This document shows, one piece after another, positions 1-8,179 of a stretch of 64,000 nucleotides of DNA (positions within the stretch are counted from its first letter, which is position 1; each line of letters opens with the position of its first letter). Source of the stretch: Thermococcus sp. (GTDB lineage Archaea; Methanobacteriota_B; Thermococci; Thermococcales; Thermococcaceae); NCBI GenBank assembly GCA_027074805.1, contig JALTCK010000092.1, forward strand, positions 21,717 to 85,716. Reading direction: 5' to 3'. Made by a program: the position numbers and the translations under genes. The notes under the pieces are model-generated. The model worked only from the letters and a program-made list of their open reading frames with translations. It had not been told where the DNA came from and did no database searches.

Positions 1-10
1 ACTCGGTCAT
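1..10 (-). CDS. Start of the next oxidoreductase subunit gene (three codons only)
   Basis: Only ATG ACC GAG and one base are inside the window. The ATG lies one base after the stop of the delta subunit gene and is preceded by a GGAGAAG ribosome site. In Thermococcales the gene after gamma-delta is the alpha subunit of 2-ketoisovalerate ferredoxin oxidoreductase (vorA), so that is the expected product. The identity rests on gene order and not on sequence. Confidence 0.45.
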
Positions 11-11
11 A

Positions 12-329
12 TCACTTCTCCTCCTTTTCCATTGTTATTGCATCTGTCGGACATTCGTTTGCGCAGATTCCGCAGCCCTTACAGTAGTCGTAGTCAATTC
101 CAACGTAGCCGTCCTCGCGAATGTAAATCGCTGGCTCTGGGCAGAACTTCCAGCATATGTAGCACTTTACGCATTTGTTATCATCCACTACGGGTATGAA
201 CGTCCTCCAGTCACCTGTGAAGTTGCTTAGGGTAGTCCCAAGGCTTATCGGTGCCTCGGGATATTCCCCAATGGACTCCAGTGAAATCTTCACAGCCGCT
301 TCCTTTTTTTCACCAAACAAAGTGTTCAA
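12..329 (-). CDS. vorD: 2-ketoisovalerate (or pyruvate) ferredoxin oxidoreductase, delta subunit
   Basis: Small ferredoxin-like electron-transfer subunit of a 2-oxoacid:ferredoxin oxidoreductase, which decarboxylates branched 2-oxoacids or pyruvate to the acyl-CoA and reduces ferredoxin. Two CxxCxxCxxxCP clusters are visible (CVKCYICWKFCP and CKGCGICANECP), giving two [4Fe-4S] sites. I chose the TTG start at 329 because it gives an N-terminus MNTLFG, as I recall for the Pyrococcus homologue, and is preceded by GGTGGTGAG; GTG codons at 335-341 would add up to four residues. It follows the gamma gene by 41 bp in one operon. VorD is preferred to PorD from gene order (gamma, VOR delta, VOR alpha, VOR beta, then POR); the two delta subunits are close paralogues. 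Confidence 0.85.
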   Translation of the reverse strand: MNTLFGEKKEAAVKISLESIGEYPEAPISLGTTLSNFTGDWRTFIPVVDDNKCVKCYICWKFCPEPAIYIREDGYVGIDYDYCKGCGICANECPTDAITMEKEEK

Positions 330-370
330 ACTCACCACCACCCACCTCGTTTCAAGGAATAAGGAGAGAA

Positions 371-928
371 TTAGAGCTCGTAGATCCCTGTGTTGTTAAA
401 GGCTTCCTCTGCGGCCTTAGCGTTCTTCTCACCGAGGGCTCCAGAGAAGGTGTCTTTAATAGCGTCCTGAACGCTTTCTAGCTTCACAAGGCCTGTTGCC
501 TTGGCAACAGCCCCGAGAATTGCTGTGTTTGTAATCGGAAGGCCGAGAACCTCGAGAGCTATGCCAGTAGCGTCGACGAGAGCGAGCTTCGCCGGTTTCT
601 TCTTGAGCTTCTCGAGAATCTCTTCCTTGCTCTTCTCGGTGTTGATTATGACTGTTCCGCCCTCCTTGAGACCCGCGGTAACGTCAACGGTATCAAGGAG
701 AGAGGGGTCGAGGACAACGACTATATCTGGCTCATAGATCTGGGTCTTTATCCTGATGGGCTTCTCGTCGATTCTTGTGAAGGCCGTAACTGGCGCCCCA
801 CGCCTCTCGACACCAAAGAACGGAAAGGCTTGGACGTACTTTCCTTCCCTGAAAGCCGCTGAAGCTAGGATGTTTGCGGCAGTCACAGCACCTTGGCCAC
901 CTCTACCGTGAAAACGAATCTCAATCAT
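371..928 (-). CDS. porG: Pyruvate/2-ketoisovalerate ferredoxin oxidoreductase, shared gamma subunit
   Basis: Gamma subunit of 185 aa, the usual length in Thermococcales. The N-terminal glycine-rich [17 protein letters not shown] motif and the later [13 protein letters not shown] segment are diagnostic for this subunit. In Pyrococcus furiosus one gamma gene serves both POR and VOR and heads the operon, and this gene sits in that position. The ATG at 928 follows a GAGG-type ribosome site. A TATA-like AAATAAATG stretch lies about 50 bp upstream in the spacer shared with the divergent phosphate permease. Confidence 0.95.
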
Positions 929-1149
929 CTTTCCTGCCTCCTCAAGTTTGTCAACCTTTATTCATACAAAGCATTTATTTATGTTTCGGTATTGGCTTAA
1001 GCTCCTTTCGTCAGCTGTCTTTGGGTATGCCTGAACGTTGTCAGTCTTCAATGGTAAATTCAGCTCATTGATTCTCGAAAAAAGTTCGCCACTCAAAGGC
1101 AAGTTTTTTATGGGAATATATTGGCATATAGACTATATAGGTGGTTGTC
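929..1149. promoter_or_regulatory. Divergent promoter region, porG / phosphate permease
   Basis: AT-rich spacer between two divergent genes. On the minus strand a CATAAATAAATG stretch (about 970-985) can act as TATA box for the oxidoreductase operon. On the plus strand TTTTTTATGG (about 1105-1114) is a typical Thermococcus TATA position for the permease. No clear inverted repeat was seen. Assignments are by eye. Confidence 0.5.
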
Positions 1150-2112
1150 ATGGAGGGCATTGCCATAGCAGCGATAGCAGTGGCTTTTTACATTGCTTGG
1201 AACATTGGTTCCAATGACTCTGCAAATGCAATGGGAACGGCCGTTGGAGCCGGGATACTGAGCTTCCGGCAGGCGACTCTGACGATAGCAATCTTTGTTC
1301 TTCTCGGGGCCTATCTAAAGGGCTACAAGGTGATGAAGACAGTTGGGGAGGGGATAGTCCCACCGGGATTCCTTACTATGGAAATGGCCGTAATAGCCCT
1401 CCTTGCGGCTGGCCTTTGGGTTACAATAGCAACCCTTAAGGGATTGCCCGTTTCAACAACTCAATCAATAGTGGGGGGCGTCATAGGTGTTGGTCTCGCA
1501 GCGAGTGCTCCGGTAAACTGGTGGACACTAGGTAAGATTGCCTCCGCATGGGTTATCTCTCCAATTCTATCAGGTTTTCTGGCTATGGGTCTCTATAAGT
1601 TCTATGGCTGGGTGGTTTCTCGGATAAAGAGCGTGTCGGTTATAGAGGCAATGTACAAGGCCCTTGCTATCCTTGGAGGCTCCTACATGGCCTTCAACTT
1701 TGGAACGAACGAGGTTGCCAATGCTTCTGGTCCGATAGTTGGAGCTGGTTTTCTGGAGCCAAGGGCTGCTGGGGTTCTTGTTGCCCTGAGTTTGGCAGTT
1801 GGTTCCCTTACCTTTAGCTACGCCGTGATGCATACGGTGGGGAAGAAAATAACGGCTCTTGGCCCAATCTCAGCATTTGCAGCTCAGTTTGGCTCGGCCA
1901 TAGCTGTTAGCCTGGCCAACTTCTTTGGTCTGCCCGTTAGCTCAAGCCAATCAATAGTAGGCGGCGTCGTTGGAGTGGGTCTGGTTGTCGGTCAAGGTGT
2001 CGAGAAATCCGTTATCCGGGACATCCTGTTTGGTTGGATAGTAACTCCCCTAACTGGAATTGGAATATCGCTGGTGCTCTTCAAGCTGTTCTCCCTTGCG
2101 GGGATGCTCTAG
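1150..2112 (+). CDS. Inorganic phosphate transporter, PiT family
   Basis: Integral membrane permease of about 320 aa that imports phosphate with a cation. The protein is an internal duplication, as in all PiT transporters: the signature appears as NIGSNDSANAMG near the N-terminus and again as NFGTNEVANASG in the middle, each followed by GLPVSTTQSIVGGV or GLPVSSSQSIVGGV. About ten hydrophobic segments are visible. I prefer the ATG at 1150 to the GTG at 1141 because GGTGG at 1140-1144 is then a well-placed ribosome site. The PhoU-like DUF47 protein that often pairs with PiT is not adjacent here but lies at about 9.9 kb. Confidence 0.92.
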   Translation: MEGIAIAAIAVAFYIAWNIGSNDSANAMGTAVGAGILSFRQATLTIAIFVLLGAYLKGYKVMKTVGEGIVPPGFLTMEMAVIALLAAGLWVTIATLKGLPVSTTQSIVGGVIGVGLAASAPVNWWTLGKIASAWVISPILSGFLAMGLYKFYGWVVSRIKSVSVIEAMYKALAILGGSYMAFNFGTNEVANASGPIVGAGFLEPRAAGVLVALSLAVGSLTFSYAVMHTVGKKITALGPISAFAAQFGSAIAVSLANFFGLPVSSSQSIVGGVVGVGLVVGQGVEKSVIRDILFGWIVTPLTGIGISLVLFKLFSLAGML

Positions 2113-2124
2113 CCAGCCTGTAAA

Positions 2125-2208
2125 CTATTTAGATTTCTTTTCATAATCCATGATGGCCCTATATGTCTCAATGTAATCCAGTAGGAGACAATGAAGAGCC
2201 CTTATCAT
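2125..2208 (-). CDS. Possible 27-aa small protein downstream of hflX, in frame with it
   Basis: A short reading frame beginning MIRALHCLLLDYIE and ending in a lysine-rich tail. It lies in the same frame as HflX, eight sense codons after the HflX stop, so the whole open stretch after that stop is 35 codons. A GGAG sequence lies about eight bases before the ATG. The composition is protein-like and the neighbouring frames are not open. It could be a real small protein, a remnant of another gene, or an extension lost by a stop codon. I do not recognise a family. Confidence 0.3.
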   Translation of the reverse strand: MIRALHCLLLDYIETYRAIMDYEKKSK

Positions 2209-2232
2209 CCTATTTGCTCCGAGCGCTTTTCT

Positions 2233-3528
2233 TTAAGCTATACCCGTTTTCTCATCGGGGACTCTTCTCAACTTCACGCCAAATCTTGTGAGTTCCTTTA
2301 CCATGCCAGTCTGGATATAGGCCTTGATTCGGGTTTCTTCACCATATTCAATATCTAGGACCTCTCCGATGGCGTTTATAAGAGATATGAGCCGTGGTAC
2401 TTTTTCAGGATCCTTCACCACCACCTCAAAGGTCCTGTACTTTGGGAGCATGAGGACGATTTCCTCTAGGGCCCTATAGAGTTCATTCATATCCCCTAGC
2501 TTGGCAGATATCGCCACAATTGAATGTACGTTTATCCCGTGAGTCTCTGTGATATCCTTCAGCATCTCCTCCTTGTCCCTTACATCATCCTCGCCGGTTA
2601 GGTCTCTTTTGTTGAGAACAACTATTATTGGCTTGTCTAGAGTTTTTAGCTCCCGTAGAATCCGTAAAGACGCCATGAACTTTCTCCTTATTTCTTTCCA
2701 CGGCTCACTGACGTCGAGAACGAGGAGGATTATATCGGCTTTTACTATCTCCTCTAGCGTTGAGTAGAATGCTTCGACTATGAAGGGGGGCAAACCGTCT
2801 ATGAAGCCGACTGTGTCGGTAACTAGAACCCGCTTGCTTCCGAGCTTGAAGCGCCTCGTAGTTGTGTCTAGAGTTGTAAACATCTGGTCCATTGTCTCTA
2901 CTTCTTCCCCTGCGAGGGCGTTGAGGAGCGTCGATTTACCGGCGTTTGTGTAGCCAGCGAGCGCTATCAGTATGAATCCTACCTCCTCGCGTTTCTTTCT
3001 TTTGACCTCCCTGTCAGCCTTTACCTTCTCTAGCTCCTTCCTAATCTTTCCCATTCTATACCTGATGTGATTGAGGTAGTGCCTCGTTTGATAGTCGCCC
3101 ATTCCCTTGAAACCAGCCCTATCTCCGAGTTTTATTCTTCTTATGGCCTCTTTGACTCGGGGGACCTCGTACTGGAGAGAGGCCAACTCAACTTGTAGTT
3201 TGGCTTCCTTTGAGTGGGCCCTCCTTTCAAATATCTCGAGGACAAGCTGCCACCGGTCTATTACTTCAACCTTCAGCTCCTTCCAGAGGTTGTAGGACTG
3301 GCTCGGAGATAGCCTGTTGGCAAACATAACCTTGTCCGGTTCGAACTTCTTTACCAGCTTTTTGAGTTCCTCCAGCTTTCCTTTCCCGATGTTGTACTTT
3401 GGATGTTCCTCTCGGTTCTGTTCGAGTATCACGAGAACTTCATAGCCCGCACTTCTCAGGAGATCCTCGAATTCCTCCTTCCTGAGCCTCTCCCTCTTCG
3501 ATTTTCTGATGACTCCTACTACCCTCAT
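2233..3528 (-). CDS. hflX: Ribosome-associated GTPase HflX
   Basis: GTPase of the HflX branch, which binds the large ribosomal subunit in other organisms. The N-terminal HflX domain (to about residue 180) includes the GKGKLEEL segment and is followed by a charged coiled-coil linker. The G domain shows G1 GYTNAGKS, the G3 DTVGF motif and G4 NKRD, in the usual order. A C-terminal domain of about 60 residues completes it. I chose the ATG at 3528 over the GTG at 3537. A TATA-like ACTATAAACC lies about 25 bp upstream. It is divergent from the AhpD-like gene. Function is inferred from the family. Confidence 0.92.
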   Translation of the reverse strand: MRVVGVIRKSKRERLRKEEFEDLLRSAGYEVLVILEQNREEHPKYNIGKGKLEELKKLVKKFEPDKVMFANRLSPSQSYNLWKELKVEVIDRWQLVLEIFERRAHSKEAKLQVELASLQYEVPRVKEAIRRIKLGDRAGFKGMGDYQTRHYLNHIRYRMGKIRKELEKVKADREVKRKKREEVGFILIALAGYTNAGKSTLLNALAGEEVETMDQMFTTLDTTTRRFKLGSKRVLVTDTVGFIDGLPPFIVEAFYSTLEEIVKADIILLVLDVSEPWKEIRRKFMASLRILRELKTLDKPIIVVLNKRDLTGEDDVRDKEEMLKDITETHGINVHSIVAISAKLGDMNELYRALEEIVLMLPKYRTFEVVVKDPEKVPRLISLINAIGEVLDIEYGEETRIKAYIQTGMVKELTRFGVKLRRVPDEKTGIA

Positions 3529-3637
3529 TGTATCCACGTTTTCGGTGGGGTTTATAGTCTTTTGGAACTGTAGTTTTCAACCTCAGGTTGGGGATATGCC
3601 TTTAAACCCAGAACGAGAGGTATTTACGGTGGTTCCT

Positions 3638-3997
3638 ATGGATTACGACGATGTTAATGTCAAACTCCTCGAAATTGAAGAGCTCCTAAACAAGCTCGGG
3701 AAGGAGCACCCAAAGGAGATATCAGCCTTCTCGCGCTTCCTTCGTGAAACTCTTGAGAACAAGGCCCTGACTACGAGGGAGAAGGAGCTCATAGCCCTAG
3801 CCCTGGGGATCTCGGCCGGCTGCGAGTGGTGCATCTACCTCCACACCCAGAAGGCCCTTGAGGCTGGAGCGAAGCCAGAGGAACTCATAGAGGCTGGTCT
3901 GGTTGCCGTGCTCATGGCTGGTGGCCCGGCTCTCATGCACTTAATACCCCTAATGAAGGCAATAGAGAGCTTCAAAAAGGAGCATGGGGAGGAGTGA
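3638..3997 (+). CDS. AhpD-like carboxymuconolactone decarboxylase family protein
   Basis: Small all-helical protein of 119 aa. The sequence ISAGCEWCIYLH holds the CxxC...H triad of AhpD-like peroxidase/disulfide reductase proteins, so a redox role is more likely than decarboxylation of an aromatic. The ATG at 3638 is chosen because GGTGGT lies seven bases upstream; the open frame extends further upstream but overlaps the hflX promoter. A TATA-like CTTTAAACC is present near 3600. The substrate cannot be told from sequence. Confidence 0.85.
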   Translation: MDYDDVNVKLLEIEELLNKLGKEHPKEISAFSRFLRETLENKALTTREKELIALALGISAGCEWCIYLHTQKALEAGAKPEELIEAGLVAVLMAGGPALMHLIPLMKAIESFKKEHGEE

Positions 3998-4009
3998 TCC
4001 CTTTCTTTT

Positions 4010-4345
4010 TTATCCTTCTGTTAGCTTGAGGATGGCCTCAGCCAGATCGCCGTCGGCGTCTACCAAGGCTTTTCTCGCGGCTTCGTAGTCCACTCCGGCC
4101 TGCTCCATCACGAGTTTTATGTCCTCCTCCGAGACGTTGACAACTGCCCTTACTTCCTCACTTCCGGGGACGATCTGGTAGCTCTTTTCTCCCTGGGCGG
4201 TTATTATCGTGATAATGGGGTCCTTTAGGACGATCTCCTTGTTTTCCAGTCGTATAACGACTTCCTTGACTCCGTCCATCTCCTCCATCTTGATGCCCAT
4301 CTGCTTCATGAGCTTCTTCATCTGCCTTGGGTTCATTCCCATCAT
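4010..4345 (-). CDS. nac: Nascent polypeptide-associated complex protein (archaeal aNAC)
   Basis: Archaeal homodimeric NAC, a chaperone that binds nascent chains at the ribosome exit. The 111-aa protein starts MMGMNPRQMKKLMKQMGIK, runs through the NAC beta-barrel (about residues 30-70) and ends with a UBA domain (VDYEAARKALVDADGDLAEAI). The frame is open for 62 codons further upstream, but that part covers the promoter and the divergent small gene; GGTGAT sits just before the ATG at 4345. It is convergent with the AhpD-like gene. Confidence 0.93.
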   Translation of the reverse strand: MMGMNPRQMKKLMKQMGIKMEEMDGVKEVVIRLENKEIVLKDPIITIITAQGEKSYQIVPGSEEVRAVVNVSEEDIKLVMEQAGVDYEAARKALVDADGDLAEAILKLTEG

Positions 4346-4433
4346 CTCTATCACCGGAGAAAAATTGGGGGCCGGTTTTAAAAAGATTGGCAAAGTTTTT
4401 AGTGTCCTTGGTAAACCTTCTCCGGTGGTGTGG

Positions 4434-4616
4434 ATGCCATACATTCCCCAGAGTGTCCCATCAGACTCACAGATCCTGCTTGGTTTTCTGAGTATAGCTC
4501 TTTTCCTGTTTGTCATGTGGATGTTCTTCAACTGGATGGAGCGGTATGCGGAGAAAAAGGAGAAGGAGCTGGAGAGGGAAGTGGAGGAAATAGACGAGAC
4601 CGGGAATTTGTACTGA
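4434..4616 (+). CDS. Small single-pass membrane protein, 60 aa
   Basis: A short protein with one transmembrane segment (about residues 13-33, ILLGFLSIALFLFVMWMFF) followed by a highly charged tail rich in glutamate and lysine. The ATG at 4434 follows the strong ribosome site GGTGGTGTGG, and TTTTAAAAAG upstream can be its TATA box, shared head-to-head with nac. Such topology fits a small membrane anchor or an adaptor facing the cytoplasm. No family was recognised. It ends five bases before the antiporter gene, which is convergent. Confidence 0.7.
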   Translation: MPYIPQSVPSDSQILLGFLSIALFLFVMWMFFNWMERYAEKKEKELEREVEEIDETGNLY

Positions 4617-4621
4617 TATTC

Positions 4622-5782
4622 CTACTGCGCTCTGGTGGGGTCTAACCGCTCTTTGAACGCGAGCTTTAGGAGTGGAGGCGTGACTAGGGTGCTTAGGAAT
4701 ATCATAAGGACTATCACTATGTAAGCTTCACTTCCAACTATGCCGGCTTTCATTGCTATTGCCAACATTGCCAGCTCGACACCCATCCTGGGTATCATTC
4801 CGACACCAATGCGTAGGGATTCTCTGGCACTCATTCCCCCGAGGAGTGCGCCAATTCCGCAACCGATGATCTTACTCACTATTGCGGCCAGACTGAAGAT
4901 TATTGCAAACACGCCTGCAGTACTTATATCCCTGACGGGAATGTTCATCCCAACGTCGACGAAGAATAGCGGAACAAAAATGGAGTGGGCTATTATCCTT
5001 GAATGTTCGAATATAGGCTTCCTGAACTCGGTCTCGCTTAAAGCCAGTCCGAGAAGGTATGCTCCAAGTATTGAAGCGAGGTTCATGTGTTCCGCTAAGT
5101 AGGCAAAAACGAAGAGGGCTGCCATGGAGAGTGTTACCGTCGAGTCTGCAAATCCTATCCTAACAACTTTTCTCAGAGCATAATCGAGGATCTTTGGCAT
5201 GGCAAAGATCATTACACCGATAAAAACGCCCACCTTAAGGAGTATTCCTCCTATACCTAAGACGCTGACTTCTCCCGACACCAAGGAGGAAATAACAACT
5301 GTTAATATGACGATGCCAAGGATGTCGTCGACTATAGCCGCGGTTAGAATCGTAGTTCCCTCCCTGCTTTTTAGCTTGTCCATCTCCATGAGGACTCTTA
5401 CCGTTAAACTGACGCTTGTTGGTGTAGTAAGTGCTCCGTAAAGGAGTGCTTGGTCGAAGCCTTTGAATGGATAGGCAATACCAAACCCAATTGCAAAGGC
5501 AACGCCTACTCCCACAACGGCCACCGAAAGCCCGGTCTTCCCCGCTTCCCTTAGCTCATTCACGCTGCTTTCCAGCCCTGCTAAAAAAAGGAGCATCAGG
5601 ACACCTATCATTGATATGTCTTTTACCTCCTCCGTTGGAGGAAAGACCAGTCCAAGCAGCATGCCTCCTACTATTTGGCCGAGAACAACGGGCTGTTCGA
5701 TGCGTGAAAAGAGCCATCCAAAAGCCTCTGCTGTAAGGAGCATGAGTGCCAGATAGAGTATAAGCTCGATCAACGTTCTCAC
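4622..5782 (-). CDS. Cation/proton antiporter, CPA2 family
   Basis: Membrane protein of 386 aa with about 12 hydrophobic segments. Conserved CPA2 features are the early GQIVGGMLLG segment, FLAGLESSVNELREAG and the paired-acid region AIVDDILGI. It exchanges Na+ or K+ for protons. There is no cytoplasmic RCK/KTN domain, so gating may depend on another protein. It overlaps the upstream CBS-domain gene by ATGA, meaning translation of the two is coupled, and the CBS protein is a good candidate for a nucleotide-sensing regulator. The ion specificity is not decidable from sequence. Confidence 0.9.
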   Translation of the reverse strand: MRTLIELILYLALMLLTAEAFGWLFSRIEQPVVLGQIVGGMLLGLVFPPTEEVKDISMIGVLMLLFLAGLESSVNELREAGKTGLSVAVVGVGVAFAIGFGIAYPFKGFDQALLYGALTTPTSVSLTVRVLMEMDKLKSREGTTILTAAIVDDILGIVILTVVISSLVSGEVSVLGIGGILLKVGVFIGVMIFAMPKILDYALRKVVRIGFADSTVTLSMAALFVFAYLAEHMNLASILGAYLLGLALSETEFRKPIFEHSRIIAHSIFVPLFFVDVGMNIPVRDISTAGVFAIIFSLAAIVSKIIGCGIGALLGGMSARESLRIGVGMIPRMGVELAMLAIAMKAGIVGSEAYIVIVLMIFLSTLVTPPLLKLAFKERLDPTRAQ

Positions 5783-6249
5783 CGGGCGAATACCCTAAGT
5801 ATCCTTATAACACTCTGGGCGGAAAAGGTGCCAACTACCTTCTTTTTTTCCACAACGGGAAACTGCCTGACACCCGTTTCCAGCATCATACTCAGGGCAT
5901 ACCCTAGGGTATCATGGGGGGACAATGTTATCGGCTTGGTGTTCATGATGTCCTTTACCGGTCGATCCCAATCAAAATGAGCTTCTCTAAGGGCATCGAG
6001 TCCAACCAGGATGTAATCGGAGGGGGGTATAAGCAAGTTGATAATCTCGTCTATTGAAATAAATCCAAGGAGTTTGCCTGACTCCTCAGTGACAACAGCG
6101 CAGGTTCTATGTTCTAATCCTTTAATGAGATCTTCGATCTTGTCCTCTGGTTTTAGACGAAGAAATTTCTCCTCCATGATGAGCTTCAGTGGCATTTTGG
6201 AAAGTTTGGCTATGTTGAGCTTTGGTTTCTCTTCGCTTTCATCGCGCAT
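5779..6249 (-). CDS. CBS-domain protein, probable antiporter regulator
   Basis: A 156-aa protein made of two CBS motifs (about residues 20-75 and 95-155), the fold that binds adenosine nucleotides. No other domain is present. Features such as DKIEDLIKGL, ESGKLLGFISIDEII and VKDIMNTKPITLSPHDTL are typical. Start ATG 6249 is preceded by GGTGAT; the frame is open further upstream but without a ribosome site. Coupled by ATGA overlap to the antiporter, so I infer that it senses ATP/AMP or similar and adjusts ion exchange. Confidence 0.85.
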   Translation of the reverse strand: MRDESEEKPKLNIAKLSKMPLKLIMEEKFLRLKPEDKIEDLIKGLEHRTCAVVTEESGKLLGFISIDEIINLLIPPSDYILVGLDALREAHFDWDRPVKDIMNTKPITLSPHDTLGYALSMMLETGVRQFPVVEKKKVVGTFSAQSVIRILRVFAR

Positions 6250-6347
6250 GGGGGCATCACCGATTGTGCAGAATATGGGGTGGAAGTTTAAAACCTTTGA
6301 GGACACTCCACTACAGGTTAAGAAAGAATATTCTCTAGGCCGTTCCA

Positions 6348-6615
6348 ATGAATCGCCAGATATTGCTGGATCTTCTTGAAGTGAGGGATATGTTGCTCGT
6401 TATTGACGTGGTTTTCGCTTATCTGGAGCACTACACTGGGGAAAAGTATGCGGAGTTTGAGGTCTATTAAAGGAACGCCCCAGCGAATTCACCTTGGTTA
6501 AGGAGAAGAGGATGAGGTAGCGAAGATTTTTGGGGAATCTAACCGCGGGGAGATGGACAGAATAGTTGAGGAAGAAACCAAAAAGCTCCTCAGAAAGAAG
6601 TTTAAAATGGAATAA
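6348..6615 (+). pseudogene. Decayed small gene with two frameshifts
   Basis: Three overlapping frames each carry a protein-like piece in the right order. The first (6348-6470) starts MNRQILLDLLEVRDM and ends EKYAEFEVY then a stop; the second (6470-6514) reads KERPSEFTLVKEKRM; the third (6514-6615) reads EVAKIFGESNRGEMDRIV and ends with a stop. Joined, they give one hydrophilic protein of about 88 aa with an alpha-helical look. Two small insertions or deletions are enough to explain the breaks. Sequencing error is the alternative. I do not recognise the family. It fills the 6250-6632 space between the CBS gene and the TPR gene. Confidence 0.65.
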
Positions 6616-6632
6616 AAAGATAGCTCTGGGGG

Positions 6633-7667
6633 TTAGTTTTCTTCCTCTCTTTCTTTGGCGGAGTTTGAAGTTCCCTCGTTGGTCTTCATGATCTTCTGCC
6701 GGTACTCCTCGTACTTCTTCATTGCTTCCTCCGCCTTTTCCTTCTCACCAAGGTATTCGTAGGCCTCAGCAACGTGCTTCCACCACATTGGGTCTTCTTC
6801 GGCTTCCTTCAGGCAGTACTCGAGGAACTTCTGATAAGCCTCCCTCGCGAGCTCCTTCATGTTGAGTTTTCTTGCTATGTTTCCGACGTCCTCCCAGAAT
6901 ACCCCCTCTTCTTGAGCTTCCTTCTTGTAGTACTCTAGTGACTTCTTCCAGGCTTCCATTGCCTTCTCCTCGTTGCCTAGATCCTCGTAGAGCTTTGCCA
7001 CATCCTCCCAGAACCATGGCTCCTCCTCGGCGTAGTGCTCGAGGGCATTTGCTGCCCTTTCCATGTTGCCCGCCTTCTTCCAGTATTCGTGGGCCTCCTT
7101 AAGATAATAGGTGTCCTTCTCCTTTTCGTAGAGTCCTTCATAAATTTCAGCGGCTTTCTCGTACTTTTTGGCCTTCTCGTATGCCCACGCTGCGCTTTCC
7201 ATCCAGCCGAGTTTCTCGTACATTTTTGCCGCCTTCAGATAGTCTCCTTTCTTCTCGTACTTCCTTGCTGCTGCTTTGTACTTGCCCATCCTCTCCAGCT
7301 TTTCTGGGCTTCTAAAGCGGTCGGAAAAGGTGAGATCGGGTTCGCTGATATACCATACTCCAAATATAAGTGCTAAAACGAAGAACGCTATTATGCACCC
7401 AACGATTTCCAGTTTCTGCCAGGTGACGCTCAGGTAAGTCCCATAGCCACTTATGACCGTTAGAATAGCCAGTACCGTACCGTACTTCCAGCTTTCGGCA
7501 TAGAGTGTCAGTGCTGTGAAGAATAGCAACATAAGTGTAACAAGAAGGAATCCGAGTGATAGGATGACTTGGAGCAGCAGTTTCCATCCTCCGTACCAGA
7601 CGATGCCCCCGGCTATCGCTAGGAGGACAACGATGAAGGCTATCAGGTACGCTTTGAGCTTGTCCAT
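6633..7667 (-). CDS. Membrane-anchored TPR protein
   Basis: A 344-aa protein with three or four N-terminal transmembrane segments in the first 110 residues and then a long run of tetratricopeptide-type helical hairpins (about residues 120-325). Repeats are of the form YLKAAKMYEKLGWMESAAWAYEKA. It ends in a charged tail. The solenoid should face the cytoplasm or the outside as a protein-binding scaffold. The gene starts inside the end of ogt (25-bp overlap) with GGGGGTGG upstream, so it belongs to the ogt operon. Confidence 0.85.
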   Translation of the reverse strand: MDKLKAYLIAFIVVLLAIAGGIVWYGGWKLLLQVILSLGFLLVTLMLLFFTALTLYAESWKYGTVLAILTVISGYGTYLSVTWQKLEIVGCIIAFFVLALIFGVWYISEPDLTFSDRFRSPEKLERMGKYKAAARKYEKKGDYLKAAKMYEKLGWMESAAWAYEKAKKYEKAAEIYEGLYEKEKDTYYLKEAHEYWKKAGNMERAANALEHYAEEEPWFWEDVAKLYEDLGNEEKAMEAWKKSLEYYKKEAQEEGVFWEDVGNIARKLNMKELAREAYQKFLEYCLKEAEEDPMWWKHVAEAYEYLGEKEKAEEAMKKYEEYRQKIMKTNEGTSNSAKEREEEN

Positions 7668-8179
7668 CTTTCCACCCCCTCTATATTAAGCAGGAAGACC
7701 TTTTCCTCGAGCCTTGGAGTGTAGTGGCCGATTCCGGCACTTGAGATAACTCTATGGCAGGGGACCACTATAGGGTATGGGTTTCTTTTCATGGCCCCGC
7801 CAATGGCCCGGGGTGAGGTTTTGAGCTTCCTTGCGAGCTCTCCATATGTTATCACACTACCTCTTTTAACACTTTTTGTCAGGTGCTCGTAAACCTTCAT
7901 CTCGAAGGGTGTCAACCCCCTGAATGAGAGGAGTTCAAAGGCATCTTCGTTCTCCAGTCTCCCTTCAATGACCTCCTTTATGGTGTCCGGATACTCACTC
8001 TTTCCCGGCTTTGGATCAAAGGGAACCCCTCTTCTCCGCAGGAATCGCGTTATTCGCTTGAGATTCTCTTCAAGGAGCCATTTTTCCAGGGAGAAAGTTA
8101 TCCCGTCTATCTTTTCTTCATGGATGGTCGCTATCCAGACGTTTTTTCCACCGATTCTGAACTTCTCAACGCTTATCAT
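7643..8179 (-). CDS. ogt: Methylated-DNA--protein-cysteine methyltransferase
   Basis: Suicidal repair protein that moves the methyl group from O6-methylguanine in DNA to its own cysteine. The active-site PCHR is present in NPYPIVVPCHRVI, together with the helix-turn-helix segment RGSVITYGELARKLKTSPRAIGGAM, in a protein of 178 aa. The start ATG 8179 overlaps the stop of the upstream methyltransferase gene by ATGA and has GGAGG at a good distance; the ATG six bases earlier is too close to it. Confidence 0.95.
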   Translation of the reverse strand: MISVEKFRIGGKNVWIATIHEEKIDGITFSLEKWLLEENLKRITRFLRRRGVPFDPKPGKSEYPDTIKEVIEGRLENEDAFELLSFRGLTPFEMKVYEHLTKSVKRGSVITYGELARKLKTSPRAIGGAMKRNPYPIVVPCHRVISSAGIGHYTPRLEEKVFLLNIEGVERWTSSKRT

